21,700 nucleotides of DNA, taken from contig JABUQX010027698.1 of NCBI GenBank assembly GCA_015478945.1, forward strand, positions 15,001 through 36,700, written 5' to 3'. The notes under the pieces are model-generated. The model was not told the origin of the DNA. It made no database searches and saw only the letters and a list, made by a program, of their open reading frames with translations. Shown one piece after another: positions 9,352-17,799 of the stretch (the stretch's first letter is position 1; every line of letters starts with the position of its first letter). The translations under genes and the position numbers were made by a program. This DNA is from Trachelipus rathkii (Eukaryota > Arthropoda > Malacostraca > Isopoda > Trachelipodidae).

Positions 9352-10780
9352 ATAAAGGGTAAAGGAGAAAGGGGAAACTGTAGAAATTATAGGAAATATT
9401 TATTGAGTGTTTGTAGGGAAAAGGTATACTGGTGTATTTTGGTCGAAAGCATGCGTCGGATGACTGAAAGACTGATTGTGAAGAACAAGGTGCGTTTTAG
9501 GAGTGGTTAGAGGATTGTAGATCAAATTTTTACATGAAACAAATGATTGAGAAAATGAGGGAGAAGAAGAATAAATGTATTTAGGTTTGAATGGATTTGC
9601 AACAGGCGTATGATAGAGTTAATAGGGAAGCCTTATGGCAGGTGTTAGTGATACATGTGTTGGTGGTGGGGCTTCTGAATGAATCAAAAGTATGTATGAT
9701 CGATAGTGAGCGTGTTAAGAATAAATGGTGTCATGGTGATTGTTTAGGATTAAAAAGGGGGGGGGGGGGGGGGCGGGGGGGGGGGGGGGGGGGGGGGGGC
9801 GGAGTGAGACAGGGTGTGTTATGTTCTCCTTGGTTATTCAATTTGGTATATGGATGGGTTATGAAAGATTGAGAGGTGGGAGAGGAAATGGTGTTAGATA
9901 TGATGGAGAATGGAGATGGTGGAGGGTGCCCTACTATGCGGAGATTTGTTTGTTGCGAATCTGAAGAGAAGTTGAGAGATTGGTAGAGAGTTTGGGGTGT
10001 GTGAAAGGAAGGGTTGAAAAGTAAACGTAGATAAGAGTAATTATGGTTGGAGTGAGGACAGTCCTCCGTGAGTGAGTTATGTTAGATGTGAACAGCTGGA
10101 ACAAGTGTCTGAGTTTAATTATTTAGGGTATGTTTGATGAGAAGGGAACGGATAAGCAGATGGTAGTAAGAATGTTCAGAATGAAAGAATGGCTGGTGCA
10201 ATTAAAGCGTTGTGATATTAAAGGGACTAACTTGAGTGCCGCTAGGGTCTACATTGAGGGTATGTTGTTACCTGTGGTTATGTATAGTAGTGAGAACATG
10301 GTACTTGAAGTAAGAATTATAGATCTAAAATTAATGTGTTCAGATGACAATTCTTAGGGTATTAGGTATTAGAATTATTGAAATTATGAGGAATGAACGT
10401 ATAGAGAGTTGGATCCCTTTGAAGGAGAGTGTAAATTTAGATATCAGGATTGCATACTTAGCACTGCTCTGCTCATGTTGGAAAAGATGTAATTATTAAA
10501 TTTATTGTTATTAGCTGGATTTATTATTTTTGTGAGTGTTTGAATACTTCGTACTCTGAGCAGTGGTGATAAATCCGACAGAAAAGGTGGATTGATGTCC
10601 GTAAACGAATTACTGATGATGAGAATATTGAGTTTGGCAGAGCAGATATAATTGTGAGTGTATAAGAGTAGACTAGTCGGGTTCTTTGTGTGAGTGCATT
10701 GTTCGTAGCACCTAAGTTTCAATGAATAATCCTTACTTTTGAGAGCATTTCTCAATATGATGAGAGGTGTTCCGTCGCTT
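9352..10780 (+). pseudogene. LINE reverse transcriptase, decayed copy 2
   Basis: Reverse transcriptase that would copy element RNA at a nicked target site. Blocks in order are KGKGERGNCRNYR (about 9,355); VYWCILVESMRRMTERLI; IVDQIFT; MDLQQAYDRVNREALWQV (from 9,591); GVRQG...PWLFNL (about 9,801-9,850); PYYAEICLL (about 9,929-9,955); FDEKGTDKQ (10,133); LLPVVMYSSENM (10,264); and QKRWIDV (about 10,580). The catalytic YADD box reads YAEI, so both metal-binding aspartates are lost, and there are many stops and frame changes. A poly(G) tract replaces the few codons before GVRQG. The family resembles non-LTR elements abundant in decapod genomes; this is from memory of the motif pattern, not a search. 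Confidence 0.85.
9757..9800 (+). repeat. Poly(G) tract with two C interruptions
   Basis: Seventeen G (9757-9773), one C, twenty-five G (9775-9799), then C at 9800. It sits inside LINE copy 2 exactly where a short coding segment should precede GVRQG, as shown by the minus-strand copy (INSGVKGQG). It is the most G-rich stretch in an AT-rich window and could form a G-quadruplex. It may be a real G-run expansion or a sequencing or assembly artefact. Confidence 0.95.
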
Positions 10781-10994
10781 GTTCTTATAAGACAGTGGTA
10801 TTATAATCTCTCGTTGGACGAGTTTTTCATCTATTAAAATTGGTACAGAATGGAGAAGGAAGCGGTAAGTAGCTGGCTTTTCTTTTTAACCAGAAGACTC
10901 ATTTGTCATTATTCTCCTACTGCTTTTCTTTCCCGATGCTTGTAGCGCTACTCCCAATTTTGGGAAAAAAGGTAGATAAAGATAAGAAGAAATA

Positions 10995-11154
10995 ATGATA
11001 TATATATATATATTATATATATATATATACTATATAATATATATAATATATATATATATAATATGTATATATAATATTTATATATATCATATATATATAT
11101 ATAGTATATAGTATTTATATAATATATCTATTTATATATATAATATATATTATA
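10995..11154. repeat. TA dinucleotide microsatellite following the LINE 3' end
   Basis: About 160 bases of TA-rich alternation with scattered G, C and TT interruptions. It begins right after the AAGAAATAATGATA sequence at the presumed LINE 3' end. It may be an expanded tail of that element. Confidence 0.9.
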
Positions 11155-12193
11155 GGTCAAACTCAACTACAAATTCGATGCTATCTTCTGAAATGTTGAC
11201 GAGAAAGAACTTCGTACATTTTAAAATCTTTTTTGTTCCTTGTTTTATTGGTTAAAAATTTCGTGATCGAGAATGTTTAGGTGCAGTTGAATAAATTCTT
11301 TTTCTTTTTTCCATAGATTGGGAAAGAATATTTAAAAATAAGTTAACTGATAAGCTTTAAGTCATCCATTAAGAATCGAATCAGTAAACTTGATTTGATT
11401 AAACTTGATAATTATTTATTGACAATTTCAATGATACGTGACTTAATTAGACTTTAATCAATGTGATTCTGAGTAATTAATATTTGATTCAAGAATATAT
11501 CTCAACTTTCAGAAAAAGTGAAAAGTAGAATTGTGAAGGTCAAATTATTGACCGTGAAAATTTTGTTTTTAGCTTCCCTCAGATCCGATTGATGATTGAC
11601 TACTCAAAAGGCTATTATTATTTTAATTATTATTCTTGAATTTGGATGACGAATGAAATTATGATGATGACATTTTTACGCAACCAGAAGAAACTCAGCT
11701 TAAACTATTAAAACCAATGATAATTAGTAAGCAAGTAATTATCTGCAATACAGGTTATTTGTAGAAGGATTGTTCACTCACATATTTTGTGTTAACATGC
11801 TCAATATCATATACCAGAAGTTCAGTATACTCGAGGGAATCTGAATTTCACGAGGACAAATAAACATTTACGTAATTACTTTTTGTGTTGTTATTTTTAT
11901 TTATTATTTTTCTAATAAATTGAAATAATATTGTTCTTCATATTTATTTTATTATAAATTTATGCTATACTTGTCATCCAATTGACTAACCCTCACTTTA
12001 ACTTACTGATATATAATCTTCTAAAAATTCAATAACAAAGATTGGAAAAGAAAATTAGTTTATAAGAATTCGAGATTAATAAAAAAACTATTTAAAAGAA
12101 ATAAAGAAAAAATTTCGGTAAAGGAAATTTTTGAAACCCATATATGATAATGATAAAAATATATCATTATGTGTGTGTGTTACACGCGCCAAC
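11155..12193 (+). other. AT-rich stretch, probably ending in the 5' LTR of the plus-strand retroelement
   Basis: No coding sequence is recognisable. The right end is interpreted as LTR sequence because a primer-binding site starts six bases after it and the last bases read CCAACA, a normal LTR terminus. A perfect 9-bp hairpin lies just inside (ATAATGATA at 12147-12155 with TATCATTAT at 12162-12170). The LTR start cannot be placed, because its 3' partner lies outside the window; a TGTGTTG near 11,884 is one candidate. The rest of this interval is unexplained AT-rich DNA. Confidence 0.35.
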
Positions 12194-12198
12194 AAAAT

Positions 12199-12216
12199 TG
12201 GAGGTCTCACCGAGAT
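12199..12216 (+). promoter_or_regulatory. Candidate primer-binding site (tRNA-Gln-like) of an LTR retrotransposon
   Basis: TGGAGGTCTCACCGAGAT begins with the TGG expected opposite a tRNA CCA end. From memory it matches the complement of the 3' end of animal tRNA-Gln at all but one or two positions. It follows a CCAACA LTR-like terminus with a 5-base spacer (AAAAT). A gag-like ATG lies about 190 bases downstream. Reverse transcription of a plus-strand LTR element would start here. Confidence 0.6.
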
Positions 12217-12404
12217 TCTTATTCAATTTTACATTATACAATATATGTAATTAACATTATTTGTAGGATTTCGTATTATTAATAGTGTGTGTGGTTTTTG
12301 ATTAAGCAGTATATATATTAGGTTATTACGTTAATAATTATTAGGATTTCGTATTGTTGCATCGTATCAGCTATTTTTTAGAACTCTTCATAGATTGTGT
12401 TAAA

Positions 12405-12548
12405 ATGGATCAAGCTCAAAATCCGGAAACTCATAAAATGCCAGATTCGGAAGATGTGGGATTGGTTGATACAGAATTAACGGAACTTATAAAAAATTTG
12501 CCGGAAGATAAAATTGCTGAATGTCAACAAGGAAAATTTTCAGTGTAA
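12405..12548 (+). pseudogene. N-terminal gag-like fragment of the plus-strand LTR element
   Basis: A 47-codon frame starts at an ATG in good context (AAAATGG) and begins MDQAQNPETHKMPDSED. It is acidic and polar with a short amphipathic helix (TELTELIKNLPEDKIAE) and ends at TAA. A second frame follows after a frame change (12570-12674, starting MSYVKYAAESKLSL, about 34 codons). I do not recognise the domain. The assignment to gag rests on position: just downstream of the primer-binding site, on the same strand as the zinc-knuckle region at 20.95-21.7 kb, with a BEL/Pao insertion between. It could instead be an unrelated small gene or exon. Confidence 0.4.
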
Positions 12549-12569
12549 ATGATTAATATGCCTTTTTAA

Positions 12570-12674
12570 AATGAGTTATGTAAAGTATGCCGCTGAGAGT
12601 AAACTTTCGCTTGTAAATCCCGATGTAAGTTTGGTTAATAATCCCCTAGCGAGGGATAATGAGAGGCATGAATA
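12570..12674 (+). pseudogene. Short gag-like continuation in a second frame
   Basis: About 34 codons from ATG to TAA, starting MSYVKYAAESKLSLVNPD. It lies in a different frame from the fragment that ends at 12548 and only 21 bases beyond it. The unbiased, protein-like composition in AT-rich DNA makes it a plausible continuation of the same gag after a frameshift. It is too short to be sure. Confidence 0.3.
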
Positions 12675-12776
12675 ACAATAAATTTGTTTAATATATATGT
12701 AGTTCCACACCGATTTATACTGCGCCATTGGCTAGCCACCAATTAAAAACCTTTATTTTCTAGTTTTGCCAAAAAT

Positions 12777-12840
12777 TTTCCCCCCCCCCCCCTAAAAAAA
12801 ACTTTAAAAAAAACCCTTTTTTTTTATTTCCCAAAAAGCC
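12777..12840. other. Homopolymer patch (C12, A8, A8, T10 runs)
   Basis: Within about 60 bases there is a C run followed by A, T and C runs with almost no mixed sequence between them. Nothing else in the window except the poly(G) tract looks like this. It may be a low-quality consensus or a base-calling artefact. Coding frames crossing it cannot be trusted. Confidence 0.7.
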
Positions 12841-12893
12841 ATTCATAGTAATAATAATAATTTTCAAAGCAAATTTTTTAGCGTAGGAGGTTT

Positions 12894-13025
12894 TTACAAA
12901 TACAAATTTCCATCTTTTAAATTAGCTTCGGTGCAGGTTTTTAAAATTCCGCCTTTTTCATAATAGGTAACATCGGAATCGCTTATTCGAGAGATATGTT
13001 CCAGTAAATTCAACCATTTATGATT
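12894..13025 (-). pseudogene. Unidentified short open frame, 43 codons
   Basis: Stop-to-stop frame on the minus strand containing LLEHISRISDSDVTYYEKGG and then LKTCTEANLKDG. The amino-acid mix is unusually protein-like for this AT-rich DNA, and the text seems to continue just upstream of an in-frame stop at 13,026-13,028. I recognise no family. It abuts the edge of the left BEL/Pao LTR, so it may be flanking gene debris or a piece of another element. Confidence 0.2.
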
Positions 13026-13101
13026 CTAACTTGGAAACGATGCCCGAGTATATTTTTTTCTAGGTTTAAAAATTTTTGCTTGAGTATTATGGGCCTATAA
13101 G

Positions 13102-13593
13102 ATTTAAAAAATAATATATAGTATAATTGTGAATCTACATTGGCCTTACCTAATGTTGTTGTTTCAAAGATTTTTGTTGCTCTTTGAATAGATTTTTGAT
13201 ACCTTAGATAACTCTGCCTCATGGGTTTTGTAACCTAGCACTTAAAAATCTTAGTTAGGGTAAGATTTGATTGGTGAGAAGGTAAGAGAATAGAGATAGG
13301 TTAAAGTAAAAATTATTTGAAAGAAATGAAGAAATTTACCTCTATACCCTTTTAACATTTTAAAACTTTGTTTTCACAAGCACGTATCATAGAGAAGCAC
13401 CTTTTAAGTTTTAGTGATGCTCGTTGAGATTTTTTAGTGAAAAATTCTGGACAAATATAAAGGGGACAAAAAATAAATTCCACTAAACTAAAATACTAGA
13501 ATGATAAGTCTTATAGTTTCTAAATTCTAAATTAATTCTATCTGATCAATAGAGAACATAGTGTATGCCAAAGTATCTAATAGTCAATAAAGT
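13102..13593 (-). repeat. 3' LTR of the BEL/Pao element
   Basis: Direct-repeat partner of 20,377-20,858. Shared blocks include GTAACCTAGCACT (13,230), a GAAATGAAGAAATTTACCTC block (13,323), TTTTCACAAGCACG (about 13,371) and GCTCGTTGAGATTTTTTAGT (about 13,420). They come in the same order and at the same spacing, with many substitutions and small indels between. The left edge is uncertain, because homology fades at about 13,100 without a clean TG terminus. Divergence from its partner indicates an old insertion. Confidence 0.8.
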
Positions 13594-13684
13594 CTCCACT
13601 TAAGAGTGCTATGAAAACCATTGCATATTGAAAAGAATTAAAAAATTTTACAAATGAAATAAATTCCTGCGAGGGAATTCTTGA

Positions 13685-14320
13685 TCACTTTGACAGCAGC
13701 CGTCTAAGAGGCTCTTCCTTGACTGAATTGAGCTGAGAAATTTGACTCTGTTGAGAGTCAAGTTGAGGTGAATTTATAACCTGAAGTTGAAGTTGTACTT
13801 CATACAATAGCTGAACCACTATTGTTTTGAAGAACGGAATTTCACAGAAACTGTAAACTAGATCTGTAAATTTTATTGAAGTCAAACTGAAGAAGTAGTT
13901 TCCAAGATGCCCAGACTAAAAAAAGTGAAGATGGGTAAGCATCCACACTACCCCTTGCTAGAGAATGGATATTGAATAGTGGACAGGTTGCATCTCCCTT
14001 TTTTAAATAACACTCCTGATCTTTATCGTCATCACCAATCAATAACTTCCAAGAACTTTATAGCAAAAACCGAGGATGACTGGGTTTATTAGGGTGATGA
14101 GGTCACAACTATATATCCAACCTTAATCTGTTGCCACTCTGACTGAATAGAGATTTCTACTAGTCTGGCGCAAATTTAATAGGTAGGACTCATACCATAA
14201 TTCCCTGAGACTCTTCAAACTCTTTCCTGAGCAGTTAGAGTTATGGCTAAGTCTTGTGAGGGAGGAAGTTTTTTCCAATATGGGGTGGAACTTCATTGAA
14301 TATGAGGTTTGAATTGCCAT
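13685..14320 (-). pseudogene. BEL/Pao post-integrase C-terminal domain (DUF5641-like) of pol
   Basis: From 14,320 leftwards the minus strand gives RELWYESYLLNLRQTSRNLY, which fits the conserved W-x-x-(E/D)YL-x-xL(R) start of the domain that follows integrase in BEL/Pao polyproteins. Further blocks follow in other frames: IGDDDK (about 14,040) and a terminal VVQLLYEVQLQ block (about 13,820-13,790), matching the usual ending where a valine-rich strand leads to an L-YPLE-like motif. A glutamine-rich tail and stop at 13,685 then follow. Several frame breaks make it nonfunctional. It lies between the integrase remains and the 3' LTR, as expected. Confidence 0.7.
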
Positions 14321-14934
14321 AAGGCTTCAAAAATGGATATTGACAAAAGTAACAAACTCGCGGAGGACATAGAGAAAGATCATGAATTGAGAACATTGTT
14401 TATATTTGACATACTTGTTAACAGTTTAAAAGTAGGGTAAGGTTGCTTTACCTATAGTTTTATAGAAGACATCCCTTAACTGTTCGGATCATTCTCTCCC
14501 AAACTGATTCCAACACCCAAATGGAATAGACCTTAGGAAATCTTGGTATGTTTTTGATGTTTATGATACCAATGTTCATAAAATATTTAGAGTAGACAAA
14601 GAATTCTAACAGTGATATTTCCACTTGTTTGAAAATTCTGCATTATCTGAGTACAAATTGAATGGTATGCCATAACATATATATTTGTGAAACGTTGAAT
14701 GAAAGTAAAAAGGATTTCAGTGACATATCTGAAGGACATCAACCATAATAGCTCTGATATTAAGGCAGGTGAAAATTAACAGGTACATTTTTTGAAATTC
14801 CTTATCATTAAACTTTACAACGATGTCCTCTGTAAGTCCACGCCAGTATGCTCAAAAGGACGCACAAAATTAACTCTATGATAGGGAAGAATATTTGGAT
14901 ATTTAAAGGGTATATCTGTAAATTTGAAATTTAT

Positions 14935-15168
14935 TCAGTCTGACAAAACATTCTTTACAGCTGCTGCCTTGGTAATCCAGAAGCCATGAGCTCTGAAGAA
15001 AAATGATAGTGGTTGAACACCCAAGTGTTGACATCTTGAATGAAAGTCCCTTATTATTAATCTAGTGAGATGATGAACCTTGCCAAGAAGAATTGTTATT
15101 ATCACATCATCATTATATAAAAAGTGTCTTGGCAATTCCTCCGTTTCGATCGGATGAGGCTTTATCAT
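14935..15168 (-). pseudogene. BEL/Pao integrase, N-terminal zinc-binding region
   Basis: A 77-codon frame on the minus strand starts MIKPHPIETEELPRHFLYND and continues into LGKVHHLTRLIIRDFHSRCQ followed by HLG. The paired histidines, then an aromatic-gly-hydrophobic run (HGFWITKA) and VKNVLSD, follow the HHCC zinc-domain pattern of BEL/Pao integrases. The CxxC pair expected just after is lost beyond the frame end at 14,935. The catalytic DDE core should occupy about 14,900-14,400, but I could not read a clean DDE triad there. This enzyme would insert element DNA into the host chromosome. Confidence 0.75.
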
Positions 15169-15479
15169 CTATGAATAAGTTAATTTGATTGACCAGCTTG
15201 AAATTTCATCCTTTTAGGATTTGAGAATAATATCTCTTAGAAAACATGCTGCTGCATATCTTCAACCCAATAGAGTTGGGCTTTCTGATCACAATCTTCA
15301 TCCAGCCTTTTACTCTGCTAATGAATTTGAATATTTTTTGAAGTTACTTTATAAAGCCTATGCATACTTGAGTAACTTTAAATGGTAACAAAGACTGAGA
15401 AACAATCACAGATGTGTGACATTGCAAAGTCCTTTCCCTTATTGGCCTCAGACAAACTTTTAAGTTTACTAAATAGGCC

Positions 15480-15585
15480 ATTGAGATTGATCTAGTAGAA
15501 TCCAAGAAGAACCCCTTTAGCATAATGGCAATTTTGAAAGAAAAGTAGAGGTCGTAACACCTCTGGTAATCAGATCTGCTGGGTT
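15480..15585 (-). pseudogene. BEL/Pao pol linker block (NPADL-ITRG)
   Basis: The minus strand from 15,585 reads NPADLITRGVTTSTFLSKLP, then a stop, then SSWILLDQSQ. NPADL-x-(T/S)RG followed by a Trp-containing block is a hallmark of the region between RNase H and integrase in BEL/Pao and Gypsy polyproteins. It confirms frame order between reverse transcriptase (right) and integrase (left). One in-frame stop and neighbouring frame changes show decay. Confidence 0.8.
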
Positions 15586-16300
15586 TCAGCAGTATTTATA
15601 AGAGCATAAGAAAATAAGAGATACATTGTACTCTAGCTCAATCTTGATTTTGATTTGATAAAATTTTCTTGAGACCTATTTATTTACAAAAAACTTTTTA
15701 TTTATTTTAGCTACTATTTAACGGTATAGCGAGACCATGAAGGACATTTGAGCTATTTAGTAAAATATAAAAGTTGCTGTAAACATTTAGAAAAATTTCT
15801 GAAGTAACATACGATATAATATCATTTGAAAAATAAGAACACAGACAACAACTCTAAAGAGGGCAAAGCCTAGATTTGAGAGGGGCAACCTTGGCCTTTG
15901 AGAATATTTAAATATAGAACGTGACCTATACTATAAAACGAAAAACCATAACAAGATGAAAAGCATAACAAATACGAATAAAGAGTTTTTGAGGAGAAGG
16001 TGAAAAAGCACACCTTTCAATTTCTCAATATTATGTATATTTATTTAAATCAAAATCAGGACGAGAAGACCAGAAACTAAACATCGGCGGGACCCTTTTT
16101 CATCCCAATTCGAGACCTAATTGCCATATTTCTAATTAATAACCGACCCATTTAAGTTACGGGTAAAAAGATATTTAAAGGATTCAAAAACCTTGTGACA
16201 CAGACAGAATAACAAGCAATCTTTTTTGTATCTTGCATCAGCCATTTACTGAAAAATTTGCAAGTTTTAACTTATCTGTAAGAGAATTAAAAAGATATCT
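15586..16300 (-). pseudogene. Expected RNase H region of BEL/Pao pol, badly decayed
   Basis: This interval lies between reverse transcriptase and the NPADL block, where RNase H belongs. I could read only short, frame-shifted protein-like pieces and no clear catalytic motif. The left part (15,600-15,900) is AT-rich with almost no coding signal, so deletions or small insertions are likely. Confidence 0.4.
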
Positions 16301-17006
16301 CAAGACCTTATCTTCTGATTTCCTGATTTGAACTATTTACTACCTCTTCTTCCATAACAGTAATTCTTAATTTGATCATTATTGTAGTTCCCCACTTCTA
16401 ATATGGAAACACCTCTCTTCCCATTCTTTGTTGCATTCAATAATAAATGTTCTTTTTAAATGTTGTAAGTGAGTCATACTCAACAAATATTTTGAGTATT
16501 CACAAAAATTATTTAAGTAAATCTGTTATATGCATAATCCTCATAAGACTGAGCATGATGCTTAATATATTAATTAAGAGATCGTGAAAGGTGAGGCTGT
16601 GAAACCAATAACAATGGTATGAGTTCGATAAGCCTTATAAATTGACCATTACTTTTTCCAAAAAAGCAAAAGCGATAGCGGTCTTCGATAGATTTTAACT
16701 TAATCTGAAGGAAGGCTTGTTTAATATCCGCTAACATGACAAACTGATTTGATCTGAACTGGAATAAATGACCCAACAAGGAGGACATAAGATCTGGTCC
16801 AGTATAGGCCTCCTACATTTATCCGAGATGGTAAAGAATTAGTTTAAGAGAACAGTTAAACACAGGCCTGACCTTGTTGATACTTGTTCTCATCAGTTTT
16901 GATAACAGGTCTGTGCGGAACCCAAATATAATTTTTATACTCAGAGGGAAATACACTTAACTCTTCAAAAATACCATCAGCTAATTGTTGCTGAAAGACA
17001 TCATCA
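16301..17006 (-). pseudogene. BEL/Pao reverse transcriptase
   Basis: From 17,006 leftwards the minus strand reads DDVFQQQLADGIFEEL, then VPHRPVIKTDEN, the conserved substrate-entry blocks of BEL/Pao enzymes. A frame change leads to SSLLGHLFQFRSNQ and VMLADIKQAFLQIKL (about 16,737), with the first catalytic aspartate in LADIKQAF. RFCFFGKSNGQFIRL then follows. The second catalytic box, normally Y-V-D-D/N, is in a stretch read as LNNFCEYSKYLL (near 16,510), so the active site appears destroyed. It would have copied element RNA into DNA in cytoplasmic particles. Frame breaks are frequent. Confidence 0.85.
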
Positions 17007-17799
17007 TAGGCTTACTAAATCTTTACTTTCCAAATTTTTTATGAACTCTATTAAGCACTGCAAGAGCAATTGTTATAGTTTGATGGCAACAAAGGCAAGT
17101 TTATCTTTCAATCAAATGGAAGATCTTCTAATGAATATTTCCGTCTTTAAACTTACTAATACCACCTTTGAATATTTTATCAAAGTGTTCAAAAGCATAT
17201 TCAGATTCAGCATTATAGGCAATATTTTAATTGGCAGAATGGACTCTAGTTACCATTTTCTAATTCCTTGCTACCTACCTCAGAAATTCTGTAGATGAGT
17301 GAGCTTAAAGGAAATAAATAGAGAATTCAGGGTTCTTAAGGAACTAGCAGTTAACCAAAAGTATGGTTAATCCTGTGCAATTGCTTTGAATTTAGAATTT
17401 GATTTTGTTAATATGATTATGATTTGAAACTCTTATTTGATTGATTTGTATAAAAGTATAATTTTATATAATAGAGTAAGTAACATTGCAAATGAAATCA
17501 AATAATAAGATAGAAAGCAAGTTAATTAAATTTACGTACACTTTTACATTAATTAAATTCTATGGCTACGTGCAATCTTCTATTAAATCAATCCCAATTA
17601 AGGCATCCAAGCGAAAAATGAGTTATTAGACTCTATAGCCAGAATCAGCTAATTTGAAATATTTTATTTCTCAAATTAATTAGAGCCTGATCTACGACTT
17701 AATCTCGTAACTATAAAATTCAAGATCCTCATACAACCAAATGAGAAGGGTGCAAACAATTTACGAATGTCATCCAGTCAAGAGAATCCTCTGAAAAAG

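Larger units (their letters stand above)
9300..10994 (+). mobile_element. LINE (non-LTR retrotransposon), decayed copy 2 with 3' tail region
   Basis: A 5'-truncated, degenerate non-LTR element. Reverse transcriptase homology starts around 9,300-9,355 (VNKGIPK, then KGKGERGNCRNYR). It continues through the palm and thumb blocks to a QKRWIDV block near 10,580-10,600. About 200 further non-coding bases lead into a TA-rich tail at 10,995. A simple-repeat tail is common at LINE 3' ends, so the microsatellite may have grown from it. Gene content is described in the reverse transcriptase entry. It is the same family as the minus-strand copy at 4.5-5.5 kb, in the opposite orientation. Confidence 0.8.

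Noticed and set aside
9740..9964. 74-codon frame rich in glycine
   Set aside because: The glycines come from the poly(G) tract; the frame is part of the decayed LINE.
10444..10755. 103-codon minus-strand frame
   Set aside because: Antisense shadow of the LINE 3' coding region on +, which has recognisable blocks there.
12141..12193. GTGTGTGT/ACACGCG near 12,170-12,187 as a regulatory palindrome
   Set aside because: A short GT run next to an LTR end; no consistent dyad beyond the 9-bp hairpin reported.
13010..13222. 70-codon minus-strand frame
   Set aside because: It runs across the edge of the left LTR, and the LTR partner at 20.4 kb does not keep the frame.
17041..17298. 85-codon plus-strand frame
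   Set aside because: Antisense to the BEL/Pao pol region; composition only.
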